From: JALZMG01 sp963739975
Lineage (GTDB): Bacteria > Actinomycetota > Acidimicrobiia > Acidimicrobiales > Ilumatobacteraceae
DNA: 64,000 nt
Direction: 5' to 3'
Assembly: GCA_963739975.1 (NCBI GenBank)
Contig: CAVUCK010000012.1
Coordinates: forward strand, 310,001-374,000
Position 1 is the first letter of the stretch, and the number at the start of each line of letters is the position of its first letter. Positions 17,701-24,885 of the stretch are shown here, in pieces. The translations under genes were made by a program, and so were the position numbers. The notes under the pieces were generated by a model. The model was not told where the DNA came from and did not search any database. It was given only the letters and a program-made list of their open reading frames with translations.

Positions 17701-17746
17701 GGGTGTGGCGACGAACCGGAAGCGGAACGCGAAGTTCCGGTTGTCG

Positions 17747-17820
17747 ATCTGGGCGCGGAGGTTCCCGGAATCGAGAACGTCCGCGCCCAGCAGGGCGGTT
17801 GAGAACGTCCGCGCCCAGAT
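17747..17820 (-). repeat. 74-bp palindromic repeat R1, right copy (inverted)
   Basis: Read on the reverse strand it has the same order as the left copy: half-site ATCTGGGCGCGGACGTTCTCAA (17799-17820), spacer, hairpin (17747-17790). It starts 46 bases upstream of the nuclease start codon and ends 18 bases from the argJ stop. It could carry the nuclease promoter or operator. Confidence 0.9.
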
Positions 17821-17838
17821 GGGACCTGGCGCGGCGGG

Positions 17839-18996
17839 TTACGTGGTGTAGTCGGCGTTGATGCGGACGTAGCCGTCGGTGAGGTCGCAGCCCCACACGG
17901 TGCAGGCGGCGTCGCCGGTGCCGAGGGTGACGTGGATCCGGACCTCCTCGCCGGCGAGGTAGCTCGACAGCTCGGCCAGGCCGATGTCGTCGACGGCCGT
18001 GGGGTACAGCTCCCGGTCGCCGAAGCGGATCACCACCCGGTCCTGGTCGATGTCCACGTCGTCCTGGCACTTGCCGATGGCCATCGCCACCCGCCCCCAG
18101 TTGGGGTCGGCCCCGTGCACCGCCGTCTTCACCAGCGGCGAGTTGACGATCGCCTTGGCGACGCGCTTGGCCTGGGCACGGTCCCGGGCTCCGTCGACCT
18201 CGACCTCGATGAGCGTCTGGGCGCCCTCGCCGTCGCGGGCGATCTGCTTGGTCAACGACTCGGCGACGGCGCCGAGCGCCGCCTCCAGCTCGTCGCCGTC
18301 GACCGCACCGGCGGCCCCGCTGGCCAGCACGACGGCGGTGTCGCTGGTCGAGGTGTCGGTGTCGATGCTGACGCAGTTGAACGTGCGGTCGACGACACGC
18401 CGGAAGCGGCGATCGAGCTCGGCGCCATCGGTTGCGGCGTCGGTCAGCAGCACGGCGATCATCGTCGCCATGTCCGGCTCGATCATCCCGACGCCCTTGG
18501 CGATGCCGACGACCCGCGCCGGCCCGTCCCCGACGGTGGCCGAGGCCACCTTCGCCACGGTGTCGGTGGTCATGATCCCGGCTGCGGCATCCTCGGCCGC
18601 CGTGGCATCCGACAGCGCTGGCATCGCGGCGATCCCGTCGAGGATGCGCTCGATCGGGTAGCGGCGCCCGATGACCCCGGTCGAGGCGATCAGCACGTCC
18701 GACACCGAACAGCCGATCCGGTCGGCCACTGCGCGCACGACGGCGTCGGCGTCTGCGCGGCCGTCGGGACCAGTTGCCACGTTGGCGTTCTTGGAGACGA
18801 TGACGACCGCCTGCGCCGCACCGTCGGCGAGGTTGGCCCGGCTGACCGTGACGCTCGGTCCGACGAACCGGCTGCGCGTGAACACCCCTGCGGCGGCGAT
18901 GGGTGACGCCGCGGCGATCACGACCAGATCGTCCGTGCCGTCCTTCACGCCGACGTTGGCGACGTGGGCCCGGAAGCCCGCCGGCAGCTGCGTCAC
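17839..18996 (-). CDS. argJ: Glutamate N-acetyltransferase / amino-acid acetyltransferase ArgJ
   Basis: 385 residues from GTG 18996. The self-cleavage site is present in GMIEPDMATMI, with Thr178 expected to become the N-terminal nucleophile of the beta chain. NANVATG near residue 71, ADPNWGR and the ending DLTDGYVRINADYTT are family hallmarks. It transfers acetyl from N-acetylornithine to glutamate in arginine synthesis. Unusually it is not with other arg genes. Instead its start overlaps the MarR-type gene upstream (GTGA), implying coupled translation. The right R1 repeat begins 18 bases after its stop. Confidence 0.93.
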   Translation of the reverse strand: MTQLPAGFRAHVANVGVKDGTDDLVVIAAASPIAAAGVFTRSRFVGPSVTVSRANLADGAAQAVVIVSKNANVATGPDGRADADAVVRAVADRIGCSVSDVLIASTGVIGRRYPIERILDGIAAMPALSDATAAEDAAAGIMTTDTVAKVASATVGDGPARVVGIAKGVGMIEPDMATMIAVLLTDAATDGAELDRRFRRVVDRTFNCVSIDTDTSTSDTAVVLASGAAGAVDGDELEAALGAVAESLTKQIARDGEGAQTLIEVEVDGARDRAQAKRVAKAIVNSPLVKTAVHGADPNWGRVAMAIGKCQDDVDIDQDRVVIRFGDRELYPTAVDDIGLAELSSYLAGEEVRIHVTLGTGDAACTVWGCDLTDGYVRINADYTT

Positions 18997-19496
18997 GACG
19001 CGGCGCGGCCGGCGCCGGTGGCGCGCTCGCTGTCCAGCCCGTTGCGGATGGCGCGGAAGATCCGCGTCATCGCCGCCAAGTCGGCCTTCGACATCCGGTC
19101 GATCACGCGCCGACGGACGCTGCGCACGTGGGTCGGTGCGGCTTCCTCCAGGGCGCTCATCCCGGCGTCCGTCAGCACCGCGAACATGACGCGGCGATCG
19201 GCCCCCGGCGCAGTGGAGGGCCGCCGTTCGACGAGCCCGCTGCGGACCAGCCCGTCGAGCCGGCGGGTCAAACCGCTGGGCGACAGTTGCAGCCGGGTCG
19301 CCAGGTCGCACATCCGCATCGCGTGGTCGTCGACGTCCGACAGGTACACCAGCACCTGGTAGTCGCCCATGGTCAGGTCGTGCTCCTCCAGGTCCGCCTC
19401 CAGCGCAGCGTTCAGATCGTGGACCGTTTCGACGAACGCTCGCCACGCCGCCATCTCGCGCCCATCCAGCCATGGTGTCCGTCCCATGCGCCGCAT
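18993..19496 (-). CDS. MarR-family transcriptional regulator
   Basis: 167 residues from ATG 19496 (an ATG at 19487 is also possible; 19535 would include the operator-like sequence). The MRRMGRTPWLDGREMAAWR start is typical of actinobacterial MarR proteins. The winged helix spans about residues 40-105, with DLATRLQLSPSGLTRRLDGL as the recognition part and SGLVERRPSTAPGADRRVMF as the wing. MarR dimers bind palindromes and usually respond to small phenolic or oxidant ligands. It probably controls itself, the coupled argJ and perhaps the divergent yceI. Confidence 0.88.
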   Translation of the reverse strand: MRRMGRTPWLDGREMAAWRAFVETVHDLNAALEADLEEHDLTMGDYQVLVYLSDVDDHAMRMCDLATRLQLSPSGLTRRLDGLVRSGLVERRPSTAPGADRRVMFAVLTDAGMSALEEAAPTHVRSVRRRVIDRMSKADLAAMTRIFRAIRNGLDSERATGAGRAAS

Positions 19497-19511
19497 GTTA
19501 TCTTCAGCTCG

Positions 19512-19524
19512 CGCAAAGGTTGCG
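19512..19524. promoter_or_regulatory. Possible MarR operator in the divergent MarR/YceI gap
   Basis: CGCAAAGGTTGCG is a perfect 5+3+5 inverted repeat, 16 bases upstream of the MarR start. A related imperfect palindrome, GTTGTGCACGCAAC, lies nearer to yceI at about 19547-19560. The spacing of two sites between divergent genes fits autoregulation by the MarR protein, but no binding data exist. Confidence 0.4.
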
Positions 19525-19579
19525 ATGGTCAGCATCTCGGGTATCGTTGTGCACGCAACCGACTCGAAGGAGGACCCCG

Positions 19580-20134
19580 ATGTCCACTGCCCAACTCGCC
19601 ACGACGATCCCCACCGGGACCTGGAGCATCGACGCCTCGCACAGCAGCGTCGCCTTCTCCGTGCGCCACATGATGGTCTCGAAGACCCGTGGTCGCTTCT
19701 CCTCGTTCAGCGGCACGATCACGGTCGCCGATGACCCCGTGGCGTCGTCGGCTCAGGTGACGATCGACGCCGGCTCGGTCGACACCCGCGACGCCAAGCG
19801 CGACGACCACCTGCGCAGCCCCGACTTCTTCGATGCTGCGAGCTACCCCGAGCTCACGTTCCGCTCGACCGCGCTCGAGCCGCGCGGCGACGACGAGTTC
19901 CGCCTCGTGGGCGACCTGACCGTCAAGGGTGTCACCCGACCGGTGACGCTCGACGTCGAGGTCGGTGGCGTCGCCCAGGATCCCTGGGGCGGCACGCGAG
20001 TGGGGTTCACGGCGTCCGGAACGATCAACCGATCCGACTTCGGACTGGAGTGGAACGCCGCGCTGGAGACCGGCGGCGTCCTCATCGGCGACAAGGTCAC
20101 GCTCGACCTCGACGTCGAGGCCGTGAAGGCCTGA
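19580..20134 (+). CDS. YceI-family protein
   Basis: 184 residues with the YceI signature order: TWSIDASHSSVAFSVRHMMVS, then GRFSSFSGTITV, RDAKRDDHLRSPDFFDAASYPELTF and LTVKGVTRPVTLDVE. The fold is an extended lipocalin-like barrel that binds polyisoprenoid lipids in characterised homologues. There is no signal peptide, so a cytoplasmic location is likely. The ATG is preceded by GAAGGAGGACCCCG, a strong ribosome-binding site. It is divergent from the MarR gene, and repression by that protein is plausible. Confidence 0.9.
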   Translation: MSTAQLATTIPTGTWSIDASHSSVAFSVRHMMVSKTRGRFSSFSGTITVADDPVASSAQVTIDAGSVDTRDAKRDDHLRSPDFFDAASYPELTFRSTALEPRGDDEFRLVGDLTVKGVTRPVTLDVEVGGVAQDPWGGTRVGFTASGTINRSDFGLEWNAALETGGVLIGDKVTLDLDVEAVKA

Positions 20135-20137
20135 CGG

Positions 20138-21028
20138 CTAGCGGCCGAGCTCGGCGCGCAGCGCACCGGCAAGGTCGGGGTGGGTGAACTGGTACCCGTC
20201 GCCCAGCAGGGCGGCGGGTCGCACCCGCTGGCTGTCGAACAGCAGTGACTCGGCGCGCTCGGCACCGAGCAGGAGCTTGGGCCCGAACGCCGGCACGGGC
20301 AGGAACGTCGGCCGGTGCAGCACCTCACCGAGGGTGTCGGCGAACTCGGCGTTCCTCGCCGGCTCCGGAGCGGTGAGGTTCACCGGGCCGGCCAGCTCGC
20401 TCGTCAGAAGGTGGACGATCGCCCCGACCTCGTCGGTCAGCGAGATCCAGCTCATCCACTGGCGCCCGGAGCCGAACCGGCCGCCGGCGCCGAGCTTGAA
20501 CAGCGGCACCATCTTGGCCAGCGCGCCACCGTGCCCGGCCAGCACGATGCCCGTGCGCAGGTGCACCACGCGTGTGGACGCCGGAGCCGCGGCCGTGCTG
20601 GCCTCCCAGTCGCCAGCCACCTCGGCGAGGAACCCGTCCCCGGGTGGCGACGACTCGTCCAGCTCCTCGTCCCCGCGGTCGCCGTAGAACCCGATCGCCG
20701 AGCCGGACAGCAACACCGTCGGCCCGCCCTCGATCGCGGCGATCGACTCGGCGATCAACGCCGTCGACCTGGTCCGGCTCTGCGTGACCTCGCGGCGGTA
20801 GTCGTCCGTCCACCGTTGGTCGCCGATCCCGGCGCCAGCGAGGTTGACGACGGCGTCGATGCCGATGAGATCGGAGGCCTCCAGCCGCCCGGCGGTCGGA
20901 TCCCACGCGATGTCGTCAGGCCCGGCCGAGGAGCGAACGAGGCGCACGACGTCGTGGCCCAGCGCCACCAGGCGGGTTGTCAGGGCCGTGCCGATGAGGC
21001 CGTGGGAACCGGTGATGGCGATGCGCAC
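20138..21028 (-). CDS. TIGR01777-type NAD-dependent epimerase-like protein (YfcH family)
   Basis: 296 residues from GTG 21028; GTG 21037 is an alternative. The Rossmann motif ITGSHGLIGTAL opens the protein. DAVVNLAGAGIGDQRW, SGSAIGFYGDRGDEELDE and HLRTGIVLAGHGGALAKM follow in the order typical of the YfcH/SDR39U1 family. The C-terminal domain contains LRAGPVNLTAPEP-like and FGPKLLLGAERAESLLFDSQRV segments. The reaction is unknown for most members. It is convergent with yceI, three bases apart. Confidence 0.85.
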   Translation of the reverse strand: MRIAITGSHGLIGTALTTRLVALGHDVVRLVRSSAGPDDIAWDPTAGRLEASDLIGIDAVVNLAGAGIGDQRWTDDYRREVTQSRTRSTALIAESIAAIEGGPTVLLSGSAIGFYGDRGDEELDESSPPGDGFLAEVAGDWEASTAAAPASTRVVHLRTGIVLAGHGGALAKMVPLFKLGAGGRFGSGRQWMSWISLTDEVGAIVHLLTSELAGPVNLTAPEPARNAEFADTLGEVLHRPTFLPVPAFGPKLLLGAERAESLLFDSQRVRPAALLGDGYQFTHPDLAGALRAELGR

Positions 21029-21128
21029 GTCGAACACGGTAGGGCCACGGCGCCCGTGACCACCTGGGGACCGCGGTGACGGTCCTCACTAGGCTGCGGC
21101 TCGCGGGTCGCGGAGCAAGGAGTTCAGC

Positions 21129-23021
21129 GTGGACAACACCGGCAACTGGGAACCACCGCGGGCGGGATCGCCCCCGCCGCCGCCTTCGGGCCCAGCTCAG
21201 CCGGGTGGGTTCGGCCCACCGGCCGATCCGACGTCGCAGTACCCGACAGCCGATCCGACGGCGGCGCCGCACGCGGCGACCACTGCGCCGTTGTCGACAC
21301 CGGGCGACCAACCGCGTCGCCGGTCCGGCGCCACGATCGCCGCGGCGGTCATCGGAGTGGTCGCCCTGCTCGGCGCTGGTGTCTTCGCCGTCACCCGGAT
21401 CGCCGGCGGTGACGACGATGGCGGCGCCGATTCCCCCGAGGCCGCCGGCGAGGCGTTGCTGTCCGCCGTCGAGGCCGAGGACGCCCTGGGCGTCATCGAC
21501 GTCCTGCTGCCGGGCGAGCGCGAAACCCTGCGCGGACCGCTCACCGACCTGGTGTCCGAGCTGCGCCGCATCGAGGTGCTCAGCGACAACGCCGACCTCG
21601 CTGCCGTCGGCGGCATCGACATCGAGCTGGAGGACGAACAGGTCACGGTCGACGAGACCAACGTCGACGACATCGTGAACCTGCAGATCTCGGGCCGGGC
21701 GTCGGCCTCCGTCGACGGCGAGGAACTGCCGATCGGCGACCTGGTGCTGGACAACGACGCCGATCCGGCCGACCTGACGACCGAATCCGGCGCGCCTGAG
21801 CCGTTCGAACTGCCCCTCACCGCCGTTCGCCAGGATGGCCGGTGGTACGTCAGCGCGTTCTACACCGTCGCCGAGCAGATCCGCCAGCAGATGGACGACC
21901 CGCCGGCGATCCCGGCCGAAGGGATCCCCGCCGTCGGCGGCGACACACCCGAGGACGCCATGGACAACATGTTTGAGGGCATCGAGGCGCTCGACCTCCA
22001 GGGGATCATCGGGTCGCTCGACCCGCAGGAGTTCGAGGCGCTGCAACGCTACGCCCCCCTGTTCATCGGGGACGCCCAGGCCGAGCTGGACCAGGCCGGC
22101 GCGGCGATCACCATCGACGACCCCGAGTACTCGGTGTCGGGCAGCGGCTCGACGCGCCAGGTCGGGATCGACTACCTCCGGGTGACGATCGACGTCGAAG
22201 GCGACCCGGGCACGATCACGCTCGACGGCGGCTGTTGGACGATCGAGGCGGCCGAGGAGTCGATCAACACGTGCGAGCTGGTCGACGACCTGCCCCAGCT
22301 GGAGGAGATGTTCGACGATCCGCAGCCCGTGCGCGACCTGATCGAGGCGTTCCAGACGGCGTTCGACGACTACGAGAACCCGGGGTTCACGGTCAAGGAG
22401 GTCGACGGCGGGTGGTACCTCAGCCCGATGTCGACGGTCGCCGAGCAGCTGCTCGCCGTGCTGAGGGCCGTCGACCGGCAAGAGATCGAGGAGTTGATCG
22501 CCGCCGTCGAGGATGCGATGGAGAGCGACATCGAGTTCGACACCGGCGACATCGTCCCCGGTGACGACCTGCTCGACGACTACACCAACCCGAACGACGA
22601 CGCCAGCGCGACGACGGTCCCGAGCGACACCACCGGCGACGACCCGCCGACGTCGGTCGACCCGGCGGAGGACTGCTACAGCGAGACCGAGGGTGAAGCG
22701 GCCGCCGAGTGCTACCAGGGCCTCGTCGACTCGGGGGAGATCGACCCGATCGAGGTGCCCGTCTACCTCCGGGTGCCGGAGTGCGGGTTGGCCGACCTCT
22801 ACTGGAGCGGCGACTACTACGACCTGCCTGACGCCGAGTTCGTCACGGTGGTCGAGGAGGCGGCGCCGTGCTTCCAGGACGCCGTGACGGCCGGCACGAT
22901 CGGCGAGAACGACATCCCGCTCGAGCTCGAGTCGCCGGAGTGCCTGCAGGGCCGCAACTGGTACGCCGCCACCTCCGACGACACGTACTACGACGAGTTC
23001 ATCGACTGCGCCAGCAACTAG
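21129..23021 (+). CDS. Membrane-anchored exported protein with duplicated domain
   Basis: 630 residues. A Pro/Gly-rich cytoplasmic N-terminus (1-65) leads to one membrane helix at about 68-90 and an acidic extracytoplasmic region. Two related domains can be seen, starting near SPEAAGEALLSAVEAEDALG and TPEDAMDNMFEGIEALDLQG and each ending in a GGWYLSP- or DGRWYVSAFYTVAEQ-like strand; this indicates an internal duplication. A Thr/Asp linker precedes a Cys-containing C-terminal domain (six Cys). I do not recognise the family. The start is a GTG. The 3' end overlaps the convergent PEBP gene by 23 bases. Confidence 0.7.
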   Translation: MDNTGNWEPPRAGSPPPPPSGPAQPGGFGPPADPTSQYPTADPTAAPHAATTAPLSTPGDQPRRRSGATIAAAVIGVVALLGAGVFAVTRIAGGDDDGGADSPEAAGEALLSAVEAEDALGVIDVLLPGERETLRGPLTDLVSELRRIEVLSDNADLAAVGGIDIELEDEQVTVDETNVDDIVNLQISGRASASVDGEELPIGDLVLDNDADPADLTTESGAPEPFELPLTAVRQDGRWYVSAFYTVAEQIRQQMDDPPAIPAEGIPAVGGDTPEDAMDNMFEGIEALDLQGIIGSLDPQEFEALQRYAPLFIGDAQAELDQAGAAITIDDPEYSVSGSGSTRQVGIDYLRVTIDVEGDPGTITLDGGCWTIEAAEESINTCELVDDLPQLEEMFDDPQPVRDLIEAFQTAFDDYENPGFTVKEVDGGWYLSPMSTVAEQLLAVLRAVDRQEIEELIAAVEDAMESDIEFDTGDIVPGDDLLDDYTNPNDDASATTVPSDTTGDDPPTSVDPAEDCYSETEGEAAAECYQGLVDSGEIDPIEVPVYLRVPECGLADLYWSGDYYDLPDAEFVTVVEEAAPCFQDAVTAGTIGENDIPLELESPECLQGRNWYAATSDDTYYDEFIDCASN

Positions 23022-23613
23022 GCCGCGTCCATCCGAGTGTTGTCGGCGATCCGAGTGTTTGGCGCAGGGAGGCCGTGCGCCAAACAGTCGCGGCCATCAC
23101 GATCATCTGGGCGCGCCCGATCGTGTGCTGGAACAGGTTGAAGCCCAGCAGCGCCGGCGGCGCGTCGGCCGGCACCCCGAGGTCGGCGGTGTCGAGCGTG
23201 TAGACGTTGATGAAGTAGCGGTGCGCCGGGCCGGGAGGAGGCGCGGCGCCGAGGAAGCGGGCGCCCCCGGCGTCGTTCCGGTACTGGATGGCGCCGGCCG
23301 GCAACCCGGGGCCGTCGTCGTCGCCGGCGTTCTCGGGTAGCTCGGTGACGTCGGCGGGGAGCGTGGCGACCGCCCAGTGCCAGAACCCCGAGCCGGTCGG
23401 CGCGTCGGGGTCGTAGACGGTGACGGCGTAGCCCTGCGTCTCGGCCGGTGCGCCCGACCAGCTCAGCTGGGGCGAGCGGTCCTTGCCGCCGGGCACGCCG
23501 AAGATCCCGGACATCTGGTCGGGCCCGAGCGTGTCGCCGTCGCTCAGCGTGGTGCTCGTCACCGTGAAGCTGGGCACCTCGGGGTGGGTCGCGAAGGGGT
23601 CGTTGCGTGTCAT
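22999..23613 (-). CDS. YbhB/YbcL-type phosphatidylethanolamine-binding protein, repeat-extended C-terminus
   Basis: 204 residues from ATG 23613. Family motifs are present: SPQLSWSGAPAETQGYAVTVYDPDAPTGSGFWHWA, split here as DPDAPTGSGF and HWAVATLP, with GPAHRYFINVYTLD and LGFNLFQHTIGRAQ near the end. PEBP-like proteins bind anionic ligands; the bacterial role is unclear. Homologues stop soon after the HTIGRA-type motif. Here the frame continues for about 28 residues of sequence encoded by the palindromic repeat at 23028-23090, so the tail is probably an insertion artefact. Confidence 0.85.
   Translation of the reverse strand: MTRNDPFATHPEVPSFTVTSTTLSDGDTLGPDQMSGIFGVPGGKDRSPQLSWSGAPAETQGYAVTVYDPDAPTGSGFWHWAVATLPADVTELPENAGDDDGPGLPAGAIQYRNDAGGARFLGAAPPPGPAHRYFINVYTLDTADLGVPADAPPALLGFNLFQHTIGRAQMIVMAATVWRTASLRQTLGSPTTLGWTRPSCWRSR
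23028..23090 (+). repeat. Palindromic repeat R2, copy 1
   Basis: A half-site CATCCGAGTGTT is followed after a short spacer by a hairpin with 15-base arms: CGAGTGTTTGGCGCA (23052-23066) and TGCGCCAAACAGTCG (23076-23090), one mismatch, 9-base loop. The half-site is repeated in the 5' arm, so the order is direct, direct, inverted, as in the R1 family, although the sequence is unrelated. It forms the 3' end of the PEBP frame. Confidence 0.8.
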
Positions 23614-23752
23614 GTACGCAGGCTCACACGCGTGGACGGATCGCGCCACGCCTCCGGGCCGTCGGGCACGCGATGAGTTGGCGGATCGCAGCACGTCTCC
23701 CCTACGACGTGCCGTCGTGCACGGCGTGCTCTCAGGACGAAGGGGAGGTGCC

Positions 23753-24135
23753 ATGGAGATCATCAACCTGGGTGCAGGGGACGGGCTCCCGCCGGTGGAG
23801 TGGACCGCGGTCACCGAGAAGCTCGATGCAGGATCGGCGCCGGCACCCGACGCGGACAACGCTCGGACGACCTGGCTCACGACGGTGAATGAGGACGGCA
23901 GCCCGCACGTCACCGCGGTGGGCGCCGTCTGGCTCGACGGCGCGTACTGGTTCCAGACCGGTACGGGTACCCGGAAGCACCACAACGTCGAGCGCGATCC
24001 GCGCTGCTCGGTCGCCGTGTCGATCCGCGACGCGGACGTCGTCGTCGAGGGTGACGCTGCACGGGTGACCGATCCCGGCGAGCTGGCGCGCGTCGCGTGG
24101 GCAGGACGGTCCGAGTTGTCCGGCGGAGGAGAGGC
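23753..24135 (+). pseudogene. Pyridoxamine-5'-phosphate-oxidase-fold protein, C-terminus lost to repeats
   Basis: ATG 23753 follows GAAGGGGAGGTGCC, a good ribosome-binding site. About 120 residues match the flavin-binding split-barrel family: ARTTWLTTVNEDGSPHVTAVGAVW, here around residue 40, then YWFQTGTGTRKHHNVERDPR and VVVEGDAARVTDP. Homologues continue about 50 more residues to a Trp/Pro-rich end. Here the homology stops at about 24125, where an R2 repeat and then a GCTCGC repeat begin. The frame stays open to 24748, antisense to the next gene, with no family resemblance. The protein is probably inactive or altered. Confidence 0.65.
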
Positions 24136-24179
24136 CGTGCGCCGAACACTAGGATGCGCTTCCGAAACACTCGGATGGA
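24111..24179 (-). repeat. Palindromic repeat R2, copy 2
   Basis: On the reverse strand it begins TCCATCCGAGTGTTT, then a spacer, then ATCCTAGTGTTCGGCGCAC and an imperfect partner CCGCCGGACAACTCGG. It is inverted relative to the copy at 23028-23090, so the two bracket the PEBP gene and the truncated oxidoreductase. It overlaps the point at which the oxidoreductase loses homology. Confidence 0.7.
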
Positions 24180-24185
24180 TCAGAC

Positions 24186-24268
24186 GTGCGCGCTTCGGGC
24201 CCCCGACCGCAGCGACCACGCATGGTGAGGCCGGCCTTGTCCGGCCCAGCGAGCGAAGCGAGCCATCA
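24186..24268 (-). repeat. Dispersed repeat GCTCGCTTCGCTCGC type, copy 2
   Basis: On the reverse strand it starts TGATGGCTCGCTTCGCTCGC at the stop codon of the thioredoxin-like gene and ends in CGAAGCGCGCAC. It matches 12033-12098 at both ends and has about 20 extra bases in the middle, including a GGCCGG/CCGGCC palindrome. It starts seven bases from the neighbouring R2 copy. Confidence 0.8.
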
Positions 24269-24835
24269 GGGCGTGGCGGCTGCGAAGACCTGGTCGAGGA
24301 GCTGCTCGTCGACGGAGCCCTTGATCGTCTGGACCTCACCCGCCGCGTCGATCACGACGAGCGCCGGCTGCACCGGGACGTCGAACCGGTCGAACACGGC
24401 CGCTTGACGGTCGCTGAGCTGCGGGAACGTCAACCCGTGCTCGTCGACGAAGGCCTGGAACTCGTCGTCGGTGCCGCTCCACGCCACGCCGACGACGGCC
24501 ACCTCGTCCTTCCAGCGCTGGGCGGCCGCCTCGACCGAGGGGGCTTCACGGTTGCACGTGCTTCAATACGGCGCCCAGAACCACAACGCCAGCGGCCGGC
24601 CGGCGTAGGTGCGGGCGTCGAGCTCCCCGCCACCGAGCAGTGGGGCGGTGAACTCGAGCGGCGCCGGCACGGCCGCCCCGGCAGCAGCCGGCGTCGTGGC
24701 TGGCGCGGCCGGTGTCGTGGCCGGCACGTCCGAGGTGGCCGTCGATGATCCGTCGCCGCCACCGCCGCAGGCGACGCCGCCGATCCCGAGCGCGAGCGCC
24801 CCGATCCGCCGGATGTGACGACTCACTGCGGCCAC
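24266..24835 (-). CDS. DsbE/MPT53-like thioredoxin-fold lipoprotein, probable selenoprotein (UGA at Sec91)
   Basis: Read through an in-frame TGA at 24563-24565 the product has 189 residues. The N-terminal signal ends in GGVAC with Cys23 as a lipidation candidate, followed by a Ser/Thr/Pro linker. The thioredoxin domain contains LALWFWAPY, then UGA, then STCNREAPSV. The UGA thus falls exactly at the first Cys of the CxxC motif, giving UxxC with Cys94. Downstream the fold continues intact: VAVVGVAWSGTDDEFQAFVD and VPVQPALVVI with the cis-Pro. A hairpin suited to a bacterial SECIS follows. Periplasm-side disulphide or peroxide chemistry is inferred. The alternative is a nonsense mutation of the catalytic Cys codon. 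Confidence 0.75.
24525..24544 (-). promoter_or_regulatory. Candidate bacterial SECIS element
   Basis: On the coding strand, GCCCCCTC and GAGGCGGC pair (seven of eight pairs, one C-C mismatch) around the loop GGTC. The loop starts 26 nt after the UGA, inside the 16-37 nt window described for bSECIS elements. A guanine opens the loop, as that model requires. The stem lies in codons that also encode the conserved EAPSVEAA segment. Confidence 0.6.
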
Positions 24836-24885
24836 CGTAGCGACGCCGCCGCGCCCCGTCCCGGCGCCGTTCGTATCCTGCCCCG

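Larger units (their letters stand above)
16717..17820. mobile_element. Putative 1.1-kb mobile unit: DUF559 nuclease gene between 74-bp inverted repeats
   Basis: The 74-bp blocks at 16717-16790 and 17747-17820 are inverted copies of each other (64 of 74 positions identical by hand alignment). They contain one gene for an AbiEi-HTH/DUF559 protein. The unit fits between the convergent SGNH hydrolase and argJ genes with 17-18 bases on each side. I see no clear target duplication and no transposase. A nuclease enclosed by the same palindrome that also occurs alone at 628-701 suggests that the protein acts on the repeat. This is inference; a chance capture between two repeat copies remains possible. 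Confidence 0.6.

Noticed and set aside
23104..23120. Another R1 copy (ATCTGGGCGCGCCCGAT)
   Set aside because: The match is a short GC palindrome inside the conserved PEBP coding region (GRAQM), without the half-site or hairpin arms.
24266..24835. Two separate small genes (a lipoprotein fragment and a thioredoxin C-terminal fragment)
   Set aside because: Both halves belong to one thioredoxin fold in the same frame, with the UGA exactly at the catalytic Cys. A Sec codon, or at worst a nonsense mutation, is the simpler reading.
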